64,000 nucleotides of DNA from Kazachstania africana CBS 2517 (taxonomy: Eukaryota > Ascomycota > Saccharomycetes > Saccharomycetales > Saccharomycetaceae), in the NCBI RefSeq assembly GCF_000304475.1, contig NC_018945.1, positions 806,001 to 870,000 of the forward strand, written 5' to 3'. Shown here in pieces: positions 10,551 to 19,968 of the stretch (the stretch's first letter is position 1; each line of letters opens with the position of its first letter). Below the pieces are notes generated by a model. That model worked only from the letters and a program-made list of their open reading frames with translations. It was not told where the DNA came from and made no database searches. A program made the translations under genes and the position numbers.

Positions 10551-11807
10551 TCAAAACTTCTGTGGTTTATTGAAAAGATCAACTTGTTTTAAGATACTAC
10601 TCATTGGAGGTAATCTCATCTTGAAATTACCGGCCGACCTTTCATTTGGAATGAGATCCTCATTGATATTGTCCTCCTCTAAACTTTCGTCACCATCTGT
10701 GGAAATATCAAACTTGGCACGATGTCGTCTTCTTGGGGAGACACAGATACTGTCATTGGAGTCAGTACTGGATTTTAATGTGGTGTTAGAAAGTTTATTT
10801 AATACTGATTCTTTAGGGAAAATCCTATTACCGGTGCCTGGCTTATTTAAGAAAGATCTTAGAGACACTAAACTACTAGAACTGGAAATACTTCTGGAAT
10901 CTTCATTAACAGGTTTGACGATTTTACCAGGCGGTACATTTCTTCTAAAATCGGAATAATGTGAGTTGGGAAGCGGTAAACTCAACTTTTCTCTCGATAG
11001 TGATGATTGTTCAGATTGTGAGGGCATTTGGTGGGCAGGCTCTGGAAAGTCATTCATCCGCACCGATGGTCCAAGCTGAGTATCACAATAGTGAGAGGCA
11101 TAGTTACTTGTATTTGTAGAAAACACAGAGGATACTTCGCTTAATGCTAATGAGCTATTCGATGCAGACATGGGTGTGACAGAATGGGGTAAACTCAACG
11201 AAGTATCATTGAGATGACTTCCCTGCATAGACACAGTCATGGGAGGGGGGCTTGGCGTAGGCGATATATATGCATTCTGATGCTGAAAAGCTACTGTGGG
11301 GACTGAAGTTACTACACCACGAGCTACAGGGGCCGGAAAGGATATTGTAGAAACTTGGTTTGTTTGTATACTTTGTTGAGGAACGACTACTGGGAAAGGT
11401 ATAAACTTAAATTGTACTTGCGGATTATAGTGATGCTGAAGAGTCATGTTAGATAAAAGATCGTTATAGCTCACACTAGCGGTCACAAAGGGATTACCGG
11501 TAAACGCAGCACCAAAATGCTGATCACTTTGTGCGCGCATGAGGGTTTCTTTCGATCTTTTTACCTTCACTTTTCTTCTTGTACTACTAGTATGTGTCTT
11601 AGCATGTCTCTTAAGCTCGTCACCTCTACTAAACTTCTTTACACATCCAGGAAATGAACATTGATGTGGTTTCTCGCCAGTGTGCGTCATAATATGTCTA
11701 TTCTTGTGCTCCAGTCTATGGAATCCGCGAGAACATATGTCACACTTGAATGGCCTTCTATCATTATCTTTTGGGAAGTTGCCATCTTTCTTAGAACTCA
11801 TTTTCAT
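10551..11807 (-). CDS. MIG2: C2H2 zinc-finger glucose repressor (Mig family)
   Basis: DNA-binding repressor of glucose-repressed genes, expected to recognise GC-box (SYGGGG) sites in the nucleus. Two adjacent C2H2 fingers occupy residues about 20-72 (CDICSRGF...[10 protein letters not shown], then [10 protein letters not shown]...HAKTH), with the TGEKP linker and a basic segment ([10 protein letters not shown]) after them. The remainder is Ser/Pro/Gln-rich low complexity. A short LPPMSSIL motif near residue 402 resembles a conserved Mig-family effector segment. The length of 418 is close to S. cerevisiae Mig2 (382). Two ATGs lie near the start (residues 1 and 3); the first is used. Its position between SIP2 and YPT32 supports MIG2 over MIG1 or MIG3. 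Confidence 0.92.
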   Translation of the reverse strand: MKMSSKKDGNFPKDNDRRPFKCDICSRGFHRLEHKNRHIMTHTGEKPHQCSFPGCVKKFSRGDELKRHAKTHTSSTRRKVKVKRSKETLMRAQSDQHFGAAFTGNPFVTASVSYNDLLSNMTLQHHYNPQVQFKFIPFPVVVPQQSIQTNQVSTISFPAPVARGVVTSVPTVAFQHQNAYISPTPSPPPMTVSMQGSHLNDTSLSLPHSVTPMSASNSSLALSEVSSVFSTNTSNYASHYCDTQLGPSVRMNDFPEPAHQMPSQSEQSSLSREKLSLPLPNSHYSDFRRNVPPGKIVKPVNEDSRSISSSSSLVSLRSFLNKPGTGNRIFPKESVLNKLSNTTLKSSTDSNDSICVSPRRRHRAKFDISTDGDESLEEDNINEDLIPNERSAGNFKMRLPPMSSILKQVDLFNKPQKF

Positions 11808-13021
11808 AAATATAGAATTGCTTACTTGTTGTCACTTGAAATTAGACAGTTCAGCAATGCAATGCAAGGAAACGCTAACAAAAAGAAAAATAAAAAGTTG
11901 CTCAGGATTGTAAGAAAATATGATTTTTTTTCATCTTATAGATATATACAATGTCCAGGATGAAATCGAGAGTACATGTACTGCCAAAAATGATATCATC
12001 GGTATTCATTAAGATAAAAGTAGTGTTTCGGAAAAACCAGAAAAAATTTTCCTGCCGGAAAAAGGCCTCTTATAAATTATGGAACAAGAAAAAATTACGG
12101 TTTTTCCGAAGGACCCTCCTCTACGGCATTTTAAAAGGCATGACCGACCAATTAATGTAGCTTTTCCTTCGACGTAAAATTTATTTTTCCGAGCTCGAAG
12201 AAAACAAAGGAGAACCGGATAATCTCAGTGTAGTCGAACAATTTTGGTGGAGGTGGGGTATTGTAGTCCTAGTTTCCTCCTGGTCACATTTCCTCCTGCG
12301 ACGACTTCCACATTTCGATACCTGCAGTCCGCGAGGTGATCTAGAAATTCGGTAGTGGTCAAGGTTATATGATCATAAGAGAGCACACTTTTTCTTTGCC
12401 CGCATACATGCAGTTTTCAGACTGCAACTTGCATTCGCATAATTGCTTGTTAAAGTTGTGGATAGCAATTTGAGGTGTTTTCTAGCTGCAATATGTGTAT
12501 AGCGGTAAGACAAAGCAAAATGGCTATGTATTATGGAATAAGAGGTATGAGAAATTGGCCGAATCCCTCTAAACACCTATCCTGACTTGTTATTGTAGTT
12601 AAGATGATTAAGATTGATGATACTGCTTACTGCCACACAACTTTGGAAAATTTTGTGTTAGCGATATTTTAAGTAGTAATCGAGCCTTATTAGCGTATTA
12701 TCGCTGTCGCTCGATTGAAAGCATTCTCGTTGCACCCGTATAGAAACCTTTTTCGGAACTCTCCTTCGATCCTGGAGATTTTTTGTTAGATGGCTGTTCC
12801 GGATGCAGTGGTCTGCACATTTTTGGGACGACCTAGGTGCCGGATTATCTTTTTTTCCATTGTATGTGCATGGCCTTTCTTACAACAGTGTGTTGAGTGA
12901 GCACTTAAACATGAAGTTTTACTTACTGTAAATTTGCAAGCATTTTTTACTATTTTAGAGAAATGAAAGATCATTATTTAGAATACTTTTTGTTATTTAT
13001 AAATGAAAAGTAAATGGTATT
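11808..13021. promoter_or_regulatory. Long MIG2 upstream region
   Basis: 1.2 kb separating MIG2 (start 11807) from the end of YPT32, both on the minus strand. The MIG2-proximal half carries a cluster of Rgt1-type sites at 12029-12222, annotated separately. The distal part (12240-13020) contains only short frames without similarity to known proteins. On the sister S. cerevisiae chromosome this interval holds SMB1 and CHZ1; I see no relic of either. Confidence 0.5.
12029..12222. promoter_or_regulatory. Cluster of five CGGANNA (Rgt1-type) sites
   Basis: Matches to the Rgt1 consensus CGGANNA occur at 12029-12035 (CGGAAAA, +), 12056-12062 (CGGAAAA, +), 12102-12108 (TTTTCCG, -), 12185-12191 (TTTTCCG, -) and 12216-12222 (CGGATAA, +). 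They lie about 220-415 bp upstream of the MIG2 start. Rgt1 is the glucose-responsive repressor of HXT genes and of MIG2 in S. cerevisiae, so the cluster predicts conserved glucose induction of MIG2. The sites are seen; occupancy is inferred. Confidence 0.65.
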
Positions 13022-13759
13022 TCATATATAATATGATATAAGAAAACAGAGTGTTAGTGTGGGAAAAACAATAAATGAGTCTCTGCAAACTGATTTAACA
13101 ACAATTGTTTGAGCTGCTTTTTTCTTTTCGTTAGGAGCTGGGGTTAGACTGATAGTTGGACCCTTTGGAGTGCCGTTATTTATATCGTTGTTACCTGAAT
13201 CACCTAAATCGACTTGGTGTTTGCTAACCATTTGGTAGATGGCAGTAATTAACTCTCTAAATGCTTGATCCACATTCTCACTGTTCAAAGCACTTGTTTC
13301 TGTGAATAAGAGTTGATTTTCTAATGCAAAGTTTTTAGCCTCATCAGTAGGTACAGCTCTTAAATGTGCTAAATCGGACTTGTTACCAATTAACCCCACT
13401 GCAACGTTATCGTCAGCATTTTCCCTCAATTCGCTAAGCCAATGATTACAATTTTCATACGTAGAAGACTTACTTATATCGTAAACGATTAATGCACCTA
13501 CTGCACCACGGTAGTATGCAGATGTGATTGCACGATAACGTTCTTGACCAGCAGTATCCCAAATCTGTGCTTTAATCTTCTTGCCTTCCATTTCAATTGT
13601 CCTAGTGGCGAATTCGACACCAATGGTCGACTTTGATTCGATATTGAATTCATTAGTTGTGAAACGCGATAGTAAATTGGATTTTCCTACACCCGAATCC
13701 CCAATCAAAACAATTTTGAACAAATAGTCGTAGTCATAGCCATAATCTTCGTTACTCAT
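13022..13759 (-). CDS. YPT32: Rab GTPase Ypt31/32 with frameshifted C-terminus
   Basis: Rab11-type GTPase acting in trans-Golgi exit and endosome recycling. The P-loop GDSGVGKSN (residues about 20-28), effector switch [34 protein letters not shown] and ETSAL boxes are all intact. The Ypt32-like hypervariable tail ([15 protein letters not shown]...[12 protein letters not shown]) follows. After EKKK (about residue 213) the frame departs from the family. It reads [11 protein letters not shown] and a hydrophobic end to residue 245, with no terminal Cys-Cys. In the neighbouring frame the same DNA reads SSSNNCC and then a stop at 13095-13097, which would give about 221 residues (S. cerevisiae 222). 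One base missing from the T6 run at 13118-13123 explains this. It may be a sequencing error, a real mutation or a slippage site. Position supports YPT32. Confidence 0.9.
   Translation of the reverse strand: MSNEDYGYDYDYLFKIVLIGDSGVGKSNLLSRFTTNEFNIESKSTIGVEFATRTIEMEGKKIKAQIWDTAGQERYRAITSAYYRGAVGALIVYDISKSSTYENCNHWLSELRENADDNVAVGLIGNKSDLAHLRAVPTDEAKNFALENQLLFTETSALNSENVDQAFRELITAIYQMVSKHQVDLGDSGNNDINNGTPKGPTISLTPAPNEKKKAAQTIVVKSVCRDSFIVFPTLTLCFLISYYI
13095..13123 (-). other. YPT32: Frameshift site: lost prenylation motif of YPT32
   Basis: The run of six T (six A on the coding strand) at 13118-13123 is the likely point of a one-base loss. Downstream, the alternative frame encodes SSSNNCC followed by TAA at 13095-13097, the geranylgeranylation signal expected for this Rab. 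The annotated frame reads past it into former 3' UTR. Confidence 0.8.
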
Positions 13760-14184
13760 CTTGTATCCACACAGAAATGGTTGATTTCTTTGTCTGCCCT
13801 ACCATGATTTTAACATCAAACTATTTTAAATCTCTTCTGATTGTTTTTGTTTTCGTGCTTTCATTGTGAACGACGACCATATTAACCGAAACTAGCTTAC
13901 CCGGTATTTGAAATTATAAGCCATAATAGCATTGAGTACTGCGTGCCACGGTTAGTGAAACGCTCTATGGGATTAGGCATCTTGTGTCGAGCAAATTTGT
14001 AGAGACAATGTTGCTTAAATGAGGTTCTGAGGGTTGCATTGTGCCTGGATGGCAACCAGGGCGTTGCGTTTAAACCTCATCTCATCGACCCGGTTAGAAG
14101 AAAGAATATGTTCATGACAATAAATTAAATGTATATAAATACCTGATAAGTAAGCTTAATAAATAGTACGCGTAACTACATTCT
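13760..14184. promoter_or_regulatory. YPT32 promoter / NCS6 3' region with nested hairpin
   Basis: 425 bp between NCS6 and YPT32, both minus strand. It contains a nested inverted repeat at 14019-14080: ATGAGGTT (14019-14026) pairs with AACCTCAT (14073-14080), and inside it GGTTGC (14032-14037) pairs with GCAACC (14052-14057). It is not a tRNA, since no B box is present. No other gene is seen. Confidence 0.45.
14019..14080. repeat. Nested inverted repeat (hairpin-like)
   Basis: Outer arms of 8 bp and inner arms of 6 bp enclose a GC-rich loop that also offers a competing CCTGG/CCAGG pairing. It lies about 105 bp past the NCS6 stop. It could shape the NCS6 3' end or be a small structured RNA; function unknown. 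Confidence 0.45.
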
Positions 14185-15306
14185 TCAAAAAGATAGGTGT
14201 TCCAAAGTCCTCATTACACGAGCAGCACCTTCCATTGAAGTGTCGTTCTCCAATGTGATTTTTGATCTACTTTTTTCTAGGTCAGCCAGAAGCGTACACG
14301 CTTTACATATCTTATTACTTGATAGGTACCCACATTTTTCGCATCTGTTACCGTCAACAAATGTAGATTTCTTTGCACTGGTGGCCTTTTCTTGGTTCTT
14401 GTTCTTCGTAAATTGCTTCTTTTTCCTCTCATTTTCATCCTTTAACACCAGGTTCTCACCACTATGTATGATATCAATGATACAACTTGGTCTAACTGCT
14501 TCTAAGTTTTTCATTAATTCTCTAGCTGTTCCTCTGAAGGCTTCGGGAGCATAAGTACACTCGGTAGAGAAATAATCCAACTTTTTGTAATGTGCATACA
14601 GGACAATCTCCTTTTGATATGCGTATTTGAAAGGCTTGGATCTTTTTATAGGAGAGCCTTTACTTTGAGTTATGATCGCAGTTGATTTCTCCAGTCTAGC
14701 AATGTCACCACGTAAAATGTTCATCAACACGGTTTCTGCCATATCATCTGCGTTATGTCCAGTAATAACATGCTGAATTTCTAATTTCTCAGCACCCCTA
14801 TCCAAGGACTGTCTTCTGAATATACCACAGTAGGTACAACTGTTTCTAATGCCTGCGACCGCCACAATCTCGTCCATTGTCCAGTCATACAATTCCTTGA
14901 ACGAAACAATCTCTAAGGGTAAGTTGTATTGTTTTTGATTTCTCATAACTGTAGCTAACGAATCATCTCTGTAGCCAACAATACCTTCATCTACACTCAG
15001 CAACGTAATATCAATACCATAATTATGTCTTTCGTTTAACAGCTTTATGAGATATGCCAGCACTGTAGAATCTTTACCACCAGATGCACCAATAGCCACC
15101 CTTTCACCGCGGTAAAATACGTTGTTAGACACGATAGTATTATGAATCTCAGTCTCAAAAACATAAAAGAAACATTCTTTACAAACCTTTTGTAAATTCT
15201 TCGGTCTCTTCAGTACAGCCTTACGAGAATGACATATTTCGCAAAGTTGGGATACTTTCAACTTTTTAGGCACGTTTACTGGGTCGGTAGGTCGTACCCA
15301 ACTCAT
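14185..15306 (-). CDS. NCS6: Cytosolic tRNA 2-thiolation protein
   Basis: With Ncs2 it forms the cytosolic thiolase that adds sulfur from Urm1 thiocarboxylate to the wobble uridine (mcm5s2U34) of Lys, Glu and Gln tRNAs. An N-terminal zinc ribbon has two CxxC pairs (CEIC at about 22, CKEC at about 42). An ATP pyrophosphatase PP-loop, SGGKDST, lies at about 75-81. A catalytic-type CTYC lies near 157, NADDMAE follows, and a C-terminal second zinc motif (CEKC...CKAC) near 322-340. The 373 residues compare with 359 in S. cerevisiae. The ATG at 15306 gives the expected start. Its position between YPT32 and VAM7 is conserved. Secure. Confidence 0.97.
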   Translation of the reverse strand: MSWVRPTDPVNVPKKLKVSQLCEICHSRKAVLKRPKNLQKVCKECFFYVFETEIHNTIVSNNVFYRGERVAIGASGGKDSTVLAYLIKLLNERHNYGIDITLLSVDEGIVGYRDDSLATVMRNQKQYNLPLEIVSFKELYDWTMDEIVAVAGIRNSCTYCGIFRRQSLDRGAEKLEIQHVITGHNADDMAETVLMNILRGDIARLEKSTAIITQSKGSPIKRSKPFKYAYQKEIVLYAHYKKLDYFSTECTYAPEAFRGTARELMKNLEAVRPSCIIDIIHSGENLVLKDENERKKKQFTKNKNQEKATSAKKSTFVDGNRCEKCGYLSSNKICKACTLLADLEKSRSKITLENDTSMEGAARVMRTLEHLSF

Positions 15307-15824
15307 ATTCGATTATTATTTTATGTTGTCTTTATTACTAATTAAATGGCTAAATGCAATTTTTCATCGCATCGCAAATTTTTCTATTATATATCATTTT
15401 CATTATAGAAGAAAGTAATACATTCTACAAAAAAACTTGTGTATCATCTATTTAGAGGTTTACTTGCATGACAGGATGCTTGATCAGTGGCATTATCGCC
15501 CTTAGAATATTGGAAAATATCACTATAGATGTTATTGGCCTCGGAGGTTTGTTAGTCACCGTACATTTTGGTGTGTCGTCGTCGCGTTCTTGATAGTGTC
15601 TCTTGCTTTTCTGGCATATGTAATATCCACGAGTCAGAGGTCAAGTATCATTTATCAGACCTTGCCGCGAGCTGATTAAAGTCTTGATTAGGAGGCACAT
15701 TCGCATTATTTTAGTCCGCTCCTAATATACATCAACCAAACATATAGAGTATCATACGCCCCCGTAAAGACGGTGAGGATTCCTCGTAATATCTATCGTT
15801 CAATAGTTATTTCTCCACTCTTTG
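15307..15824. promoter_or_regulatory. NCS6 promoter / VAM7 3' region
   Basis: 518 bp between minus-strand VAM7 and NCS6. An inverted repeat ATTAGGAG (15687-15694) / CTCCTAAT (15719-15726) sits about 100 bp past the VAM7 stop and may form a stem-loop. The rest is AT-rich promoter sequence near NCS6. No gene is seen. Confidence 0.4.
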
Positions 15825-16847
15825 TTATAGTCTATCATTAAATCTTTTAGTGTTATTTGTAGCTTTCTTCACTTTATTTGCAGTGACGTCAACGTCATTG
15901 TTGAACCCATCCAGCAATTCATTTTGTTGCGCTAGTTCATTATTCATCTCCACTAATAGTGTTTTCTGTCTTCCAAGTACTTCTCTCAATTGATCCAAAT
16001 CTTGGTTCTGTTCCTTTGTAGTGTCCTTTTGTAGTTGTAAAAGCTCTGCATTCGACATACTCGGAGATGCACAGAAATTACGGGTAGAAGATCGTTTAAT
16101 AAATGGTTGGGAAGTTACTTCTTGAGGCATTTCCAGTTTCTCTGAGGTAGTTTGGAGCGATAATTCGTTAAGATCATTTTTCATAGTTCCTAGGAGGTTC
16201 TTTCTCCTACGTAGCTCCGCTGAAGTCAATGTCACCGAATCAGCAGATATCTCCTCATCTAAGGCCTTGATGTCCAGTCTCAAATGCATCAAAGCCGCAG
16301 TATCGTGGCTAGATTTACATTGTTCCAAGGCATTCTTGCAATCCCTGAATTTGCTCATCCAATGATCTCCAGAGGCCGCACCACCATTATCTGATTGCAA
16401 AATGACATTCCAGTTCGTGGGGAGACTAAGAAAGGACTTAACTGATTCTGAATTCCTCCATTTCGTATCAAAAGAATCATTAAGTAAATCATACAAAAAC
16501 CGAGCTAGTTCAATTTTTCTTTGCTTTGTCACAGTAGAGTCTAACGAGGCATTTCTTTGAAATATGCTGGTCCTTGGAGGTAACGAATAAGGCAACTCCT
16601 CCTCTGATAGCTCATTTCTAAGGTTTTTCTCCAATTTAACAAAATCTGAATACCTTTTCTTAACTTGCTTCTGAAATATCGTGCTTCCTTCGCTGTTTTT
16701 CGTAATCATTTCAAATGTGTAGACAGTATAGCTATTGGCTACCACTTGCGTCTCTGGAACCAGCACCTGGGTCTGCAAATTCATGTTTATACAACAAGCT
16801 GTAGTCTTCACAGCAATGTTTTCCCAGTTTAGCTGATTTTTCAGCAT
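15825..16847 (-). CDS. VAM7: Vacuolar SNAP-25-like SNARE with PX domain
   Basis: Qc-SNARE for homotypic vacuole fusion; it binds PI3P through its PX domain and is recruited by HOPS. Residues about 25-145 are the PX domain, with RYSDFVKLEKNLRNE, a PxxP-like SLPPRTSIF and RKIELARFLYDLL. A helical middle region follows, and the SNARE motif is at about 275-338 (DQLREVLGRQKTLLVEMNNELAQQ...). There is no transmembrane segment, as in S. cerevisiae Vam7 (316 residues; here 340). The first ATG (16847) is used, but the ATG at residue 22 (16784) is also plausible since the conserved PX region begins just after it. It is divergent from SKI8 with only 78 bp between starts. Confidence 0.95.
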   Translation of the reverse strand: MLKNQLNWENIAVKTTACCINMNLQTQVLVPETQVVANSYTVYTFEMITKNSEGSTIFQKQVKKRYSDFVKLEKNLRNELSEEELPYSLPPRTSIFQRNASLDSTVTKQRKIELARFLYDLLNDSFDTKWRNSESVKSFLSLPTNWNVILQSDNGGAASGDHWMSKFRDCKNALEQCKSSHDTAALMHLRLDIKALDEEISADSVTLTSAELRRRKNLLGTMKNDLNELSLQTTSEKLEMPQEVTSQPFIKRSSTRNFCASPSMSNAELLQLQKDTTKEQNQDLDQLREVLGRQKTLLVEMNNELAQQNELLDGFNNDVDVTANKVKKATNNTKRFNDRL

Positions 16848-16925
16848 AGCGTTTAAATGAAAAATTTATATTGAAGGATTGATGTCAGCTCTACTCGAAG
16901 ACTACAAAGGAGATCAAACCAAGAG
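16848..16925. promoter_or_regulatory. Compact bidirectional promoter VAM7/SKI8
   Basis: Only 78 bp separate the ATGs of the two divergent genes. It holds an AT-rich core (16855-16875) and no recognisable general-factor site. Either the 5' UTRs are very short or the promoters reach into the opposite coding regions. Confidence 0.5.
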
Positions 16926-18110
16926 ATGTCGAAGGTTTTCATCCCTGTTTCTAACGTCGGTAAAGCACACGATGCTGACATTTATAGTGTCAAAGTATTG
17001 AAAGGTTTCACGGTAACTGCAAGTGGTGATGGTAGTTTGAAGTTCTGGTCAAATAAGAAGATATATCAAAACGATTTCAAGACATTGAAGGACGATGTCC
17101 ACGTAGAGTTTGTCGATGCTACTGGTTTGCATCATGTAGATTGCCTTACAGTGAATGATATGTTAGGGAATGATGCTTTAACTGTGAATATTATCTCAAC
17201 TGTATCTTTCAATGGAATAATTCATTTCTATCAATTTGTAAATGAAAATTTATCTACTTTGAAGAAAATCAAATTACTCAATCCAGAAGAAATTAAAATC
17301 CATTCCTTCTGGTCGTCCCTGTGGGTGAATGGTAATAATGACCAGGTTGTTTCTGATAGGTTAATAACGAGTGATATTAAAGGTAACACTAATATTTGGA
17401 AATTTGAATTATATAAAGACGAAACAAAAACTGAAATTGAGCCACATCTAACGTATCAAGGTGAAATATCGTCGAACGAGCCGGTCGTTGCAACTTGTGT
17501 GGATGCATCAGCAAAGAGAGGTTTGATTGCCACTGGATTTGCAAATGGAACAGTGGTTGTATCTCAATTGAGTACTTTAAGGCCGTTATACACTTTTGAA
17601 TCCAACTCCTCGAGCACTGTCAATTCAGTAAGGTCATTGAAGTTCTCACCTTTGGGGAACCTATTAGCAGTTTCAAACGATTTTGGTTCATTTGGTTCAA
17701 TTACACTTTACGAAACAGAATTTGGTGAAAAGATTGGTAACCTTTCTATTCCAACGCATTCTGGTCAAAAATTAATTAGCGGTACTACTTTTGCACATAA
17801 CGGGTGGGTGTTTAACCTTTCGTTTAATTCTACAGGTGAATTTTTGGCCACCTGTGGATACGATAGTAAAGTCAGAGTGTGGGATATCAAGTTAAAGGAA
17901 AGGGTATCTACTTTGAATCTTTCTGCAAACGATATTGAAATAGAGGATGATATCATGCTACATGATGAGAATGGTGATTCTACTAAATTCCCGCCAATTT
18001 TTGATGTTAAATTCATTAATAAAGGTATTATTAACGACACGAACGAAGGTTTATGTTGCGTTTGCATGGATAGAAGTATAAGATGGTTTAGAGAAGCTGG
18101 TGGTAATTGA
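16926..18110 (+). CDS. SKI8: Ski complex WD-repeat protein
   Basis: WD40 scaffold of the cytoplasmic Ski complex (Ski2-Ski3-Ski8) that feeds mRNA to the exosome for 3'-5' decay. It also has a known second role with Spo11 in meiotic break formation. The 394 residues (397 in S. cerevisiae) fold into WD repeats; clear ones are AHDADIYSVKVLKGFTVTASGDGSLKFWS (shown in part, about 14-45), SVRSLKFSPLGNLLAVSNDFGS (part, about 238-260) and the strong repeat ending CGYDSKVRVWDIK (about 308-320). The C-terminal conserved segment CVCMDRSIRWFREAGGN follows the family. It is divergent from VAM7 and convergent with CLG1, as in S. cerevisiae. Confidence 0.96.
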   Translation: MSKVFIPVSNVGKAHDADIYSVKVLKGFTVTASGDGSLKFWSNKKIYQNDFKTLKDDVHVEFVDATGLHHVDCLTVNDMLGNDALTVNIISTVSFNGIIHFYQFVNENLSTLKKIKLLNPEEIKIHSFWSSLWVNGNNDQVVSDRLITSDIKGNTNIWKFELYKDETKTEIEPHLTYQGEISSNEPVVATCVDASAKRGLIATGFANGTVVVSQLSTLRPLYTFESNSSSTVNSVRSLKFSPLGNLLAVSNDFGSFGSITLYETEFGEKIGNLSIPTHSGQKLISGTTFAHNGWVFNLSFNSTGEFLATCGYDSKVRVWDIKLKERVSTLNLSANDIEIEDDIMLHDENGDSTKFPPIFDVKFINKGIINDTNEGLCCVCMDRSIRWFREAGGN

Positions 18111-18452
18111 AATACTAACCATTTTGCAACTGAAAAAGAAGAAAGATGAGAAAAATACGTAAATATTTTTATTAAGTTTAAAGAAAGATATACATAATAT
18201 TAGAAAACGAAATATTCAAAATAATGTTATTAATTTTTTTTATTCTTTTTGTAATTATAATATTTTTTTGGAGTTTTTGAATCATATTATATAATCAATG
18301 AATTAATTTGAAATTTTTTTTTTTTTTGAAGTTTTAAGATTATTTTAAATATTCTATTTCAAAAATTGTTAATTTCAATGTGTTTATTTTTTATGGGGGG
18401 AGTAGATTATTATTATTATTATTATTTCATTTGTGTGTTCTTTTTCTTTTTT
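18111..18452. other. Convergent 3' region SKI8/CLG1
   Basis: 342 bp, very AT-rich. It contains a T14 tract at 18314-18327 and a trinucleotide repeat at 18406-18426, noted separately. It probably serves as overlapping terminators. No gene is seen. Confidence 0.5.
18406..18426. repeat. (ATT)7 microsatellite
   Basis: Seven perfect ATT units in the 3' flank of CLG1. It is likely length-polymorphic between strains. Confidence 0.85.
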
Positions 18453-19457
18453 TCAATATACTTTATAGTATTGTTGTTGAGAATCAAAATGATAGTAATC
18501 ATAATTGAAATCGTTATTTCTAGATTTTGAATTGCTATTCAATTGAATTGGAGAATTGAAATAGTTATAATAGCATGGAGAAGATGGAAAAGTTGAATTT
18601 TGGTGGAAACTTTGAATTGGAGTTTGACAATCTGAAATCATTGGGGACCCAATAATTTTTCTTTCATTGGCAAAGATATCATAAGAAAATATGAAATCAT
18701 TGTATAAGAAGATTGTTGAATTTAATTCGTAATTAAAAGAACTCAACCAATTTCTTTCCATTTCATTAATTAATTTCAAATCCATACCTGTAGCTTGAGA
18801 CCAAGATTTGTTGGTGAAAGTCTTATCATCATTGAATTTATTGCCTAGGATGAAAGCAATAATTGTATTTTGATAAATGACGTTGATACCAGGATTCGAA
18901 TTTTTCATAATATTTTGTGTTAAATACCTTGAGAGATAATTTAGCGAATAATAGATAGTCGAAACTGGTAATCTAGTAGCATTCAATACAGATTTGATTC
19001 CCTTTAAGAATAAATCATAACTGTCCTTATTTTGAGAATGGATACCAAACCCAACATAGACATTATGAACAATGAAAGCAGACATAGTGTCAATATCATA
19101 ATTTAGATCTAGAGAGACACCACCGTTAACATTATCTTGAACCATAGGCTGAGGAGGAGCAGGTTGATTGAAAAGTAAGCCTGGAGGAGGTAACGAGACG
19201 CTGTCTCTGTAAAAACCATTATTGTTATTACACTGAGGCAATAGAGGTGGCATATAACAACCTTGTAATACGACTGGAGCAGCTAAAGTACCACCCATAT
19301 GAGGTGGTGGTGGTGCGACGGCATTTGCATTCGCATAGAAATAATTGTTACCGTTACCTGACAAAGGAGGTAATTGAATAGGATTTGACACCATATAGTC
19401 ATATTGGTGTGGTGGTACGACCAATGGAGGCATAGAATAGCCCACAAAAGTGGTCAT
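18453..19457 (-). CDS. CLG1: Cyclin-like Pho85 partner
   Basis: Cyclin-like protein that activates the Pho85 kinase in S. cerevisiae. Residues 1 to about 120 are Pro/Asn-rich low complexity with several polyproline runs (VAPPPPHMG). The cyclin-box region is about 125-265 and includes GIKSVLNATRLPVSTIYYSLNYL, FILGNKFNDDKTFTNKSWSQ and MERNWLSSFNYELN (each shown in part). The C-terminal 60 residues are Asn/Ser/Tyr-rich. The length of 334 is shorter than S. cerevisiae Clg1 (452), mostly through smaller low-complexity ends. Its position between SKI8 and KIP3 is conserved, which supports the call. A Tbf1/Reb1 cluster lies upstream. Confidence 0.9.
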   Translation of the reverse strand: MTTFVGYSMPPLVVPPHQYDYMVSNPIQLPPLSGNGNNYFYANANAVAPPPPHMGGTLAAPVVLQGCYMPPLLPQCNNNNGFYRDSVSLPPPGLLFNQPAPPQPMVQDNVNGGVSLDLNYDIDTMSAFIVHNVYVGFGIHSQNKDSYDLFLKGIKSVLNATRLPVSTIYYSLNYLSRYLTQNIMKNSNPGINVIYQNTIIAFILGNKFNDDKTFTNKSWSQATGMDLKLINEMERNWLSSFNYELNSTIFLYNDFIFSYDIFANERKIIGSPMISDCQTPIQSFHQNSTFPSSPCYYNYFNSPIQLNSNSKSRNNDFNYDYYHFDSQQQYYKVY

Positions 19458-19722
19458 GGTCCTAGTGATTTGTTTTTATTATAAAAAAAAAAGCAAAAAA
19501 AGTAAAAAAAAAATTTGGTTCCCAATAGTAAGCTCAAACACGAAGACAAATTAACCAAATAACTGTCTTTAAGAGTTCTTGAGACTTTCTAATCCTTCGA
19601 TACCTAAGGGTATGGTAGATGAGTAGTTCCTTTAAAAAGACAAACAAAAAAGTTCCAGTAAAAGAGAACAGACTCCTTCCACCTTAGCAACCTCGATTTG
19701 AATGTAAAAAAAGATGGGGGTT

Positions 19723-19754
19723 AAATTATATTATATATAAATATAATATAATTT
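19723..19754. repeat. Perfect 14-bp AT inverted repeat
   Basis: AAATTATATTATAT at 19723-19736 is followed after four bases (ATAA) by its exact reverse complement at 19741-19754. It is potentially cruciform-forming and lies about 270 bp upstream of CLG1. Confidence 0.7.
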
Positions 19755-19968
19755 GATGGGAGATGGAGGGGGGATATATATAATAGTAATTAAACTATAA
19801 AAAAAAATGTGTGAACCGCGATTAGTTCTTTTAACAGTTGTTATCAAGATTGATCAATTTATTCTTGAAAGCACCTTATAGTCCAACCGAGAAAATTTTT
19901 CTCTACACGTTGTTGCGTGGGTCTTGAGATCCTTTCGCATGCGTGAGAGGGGTCCGAAAGGGTGGTCG

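Noticed and set aside
12018..12045. TTTCGGAAA resembling reversed CDEIII of a centromere
   Set aside because: No CDEII-like AT block or CDEI next to it. It is one of several CGGAAAA sites of Rgt1 type.
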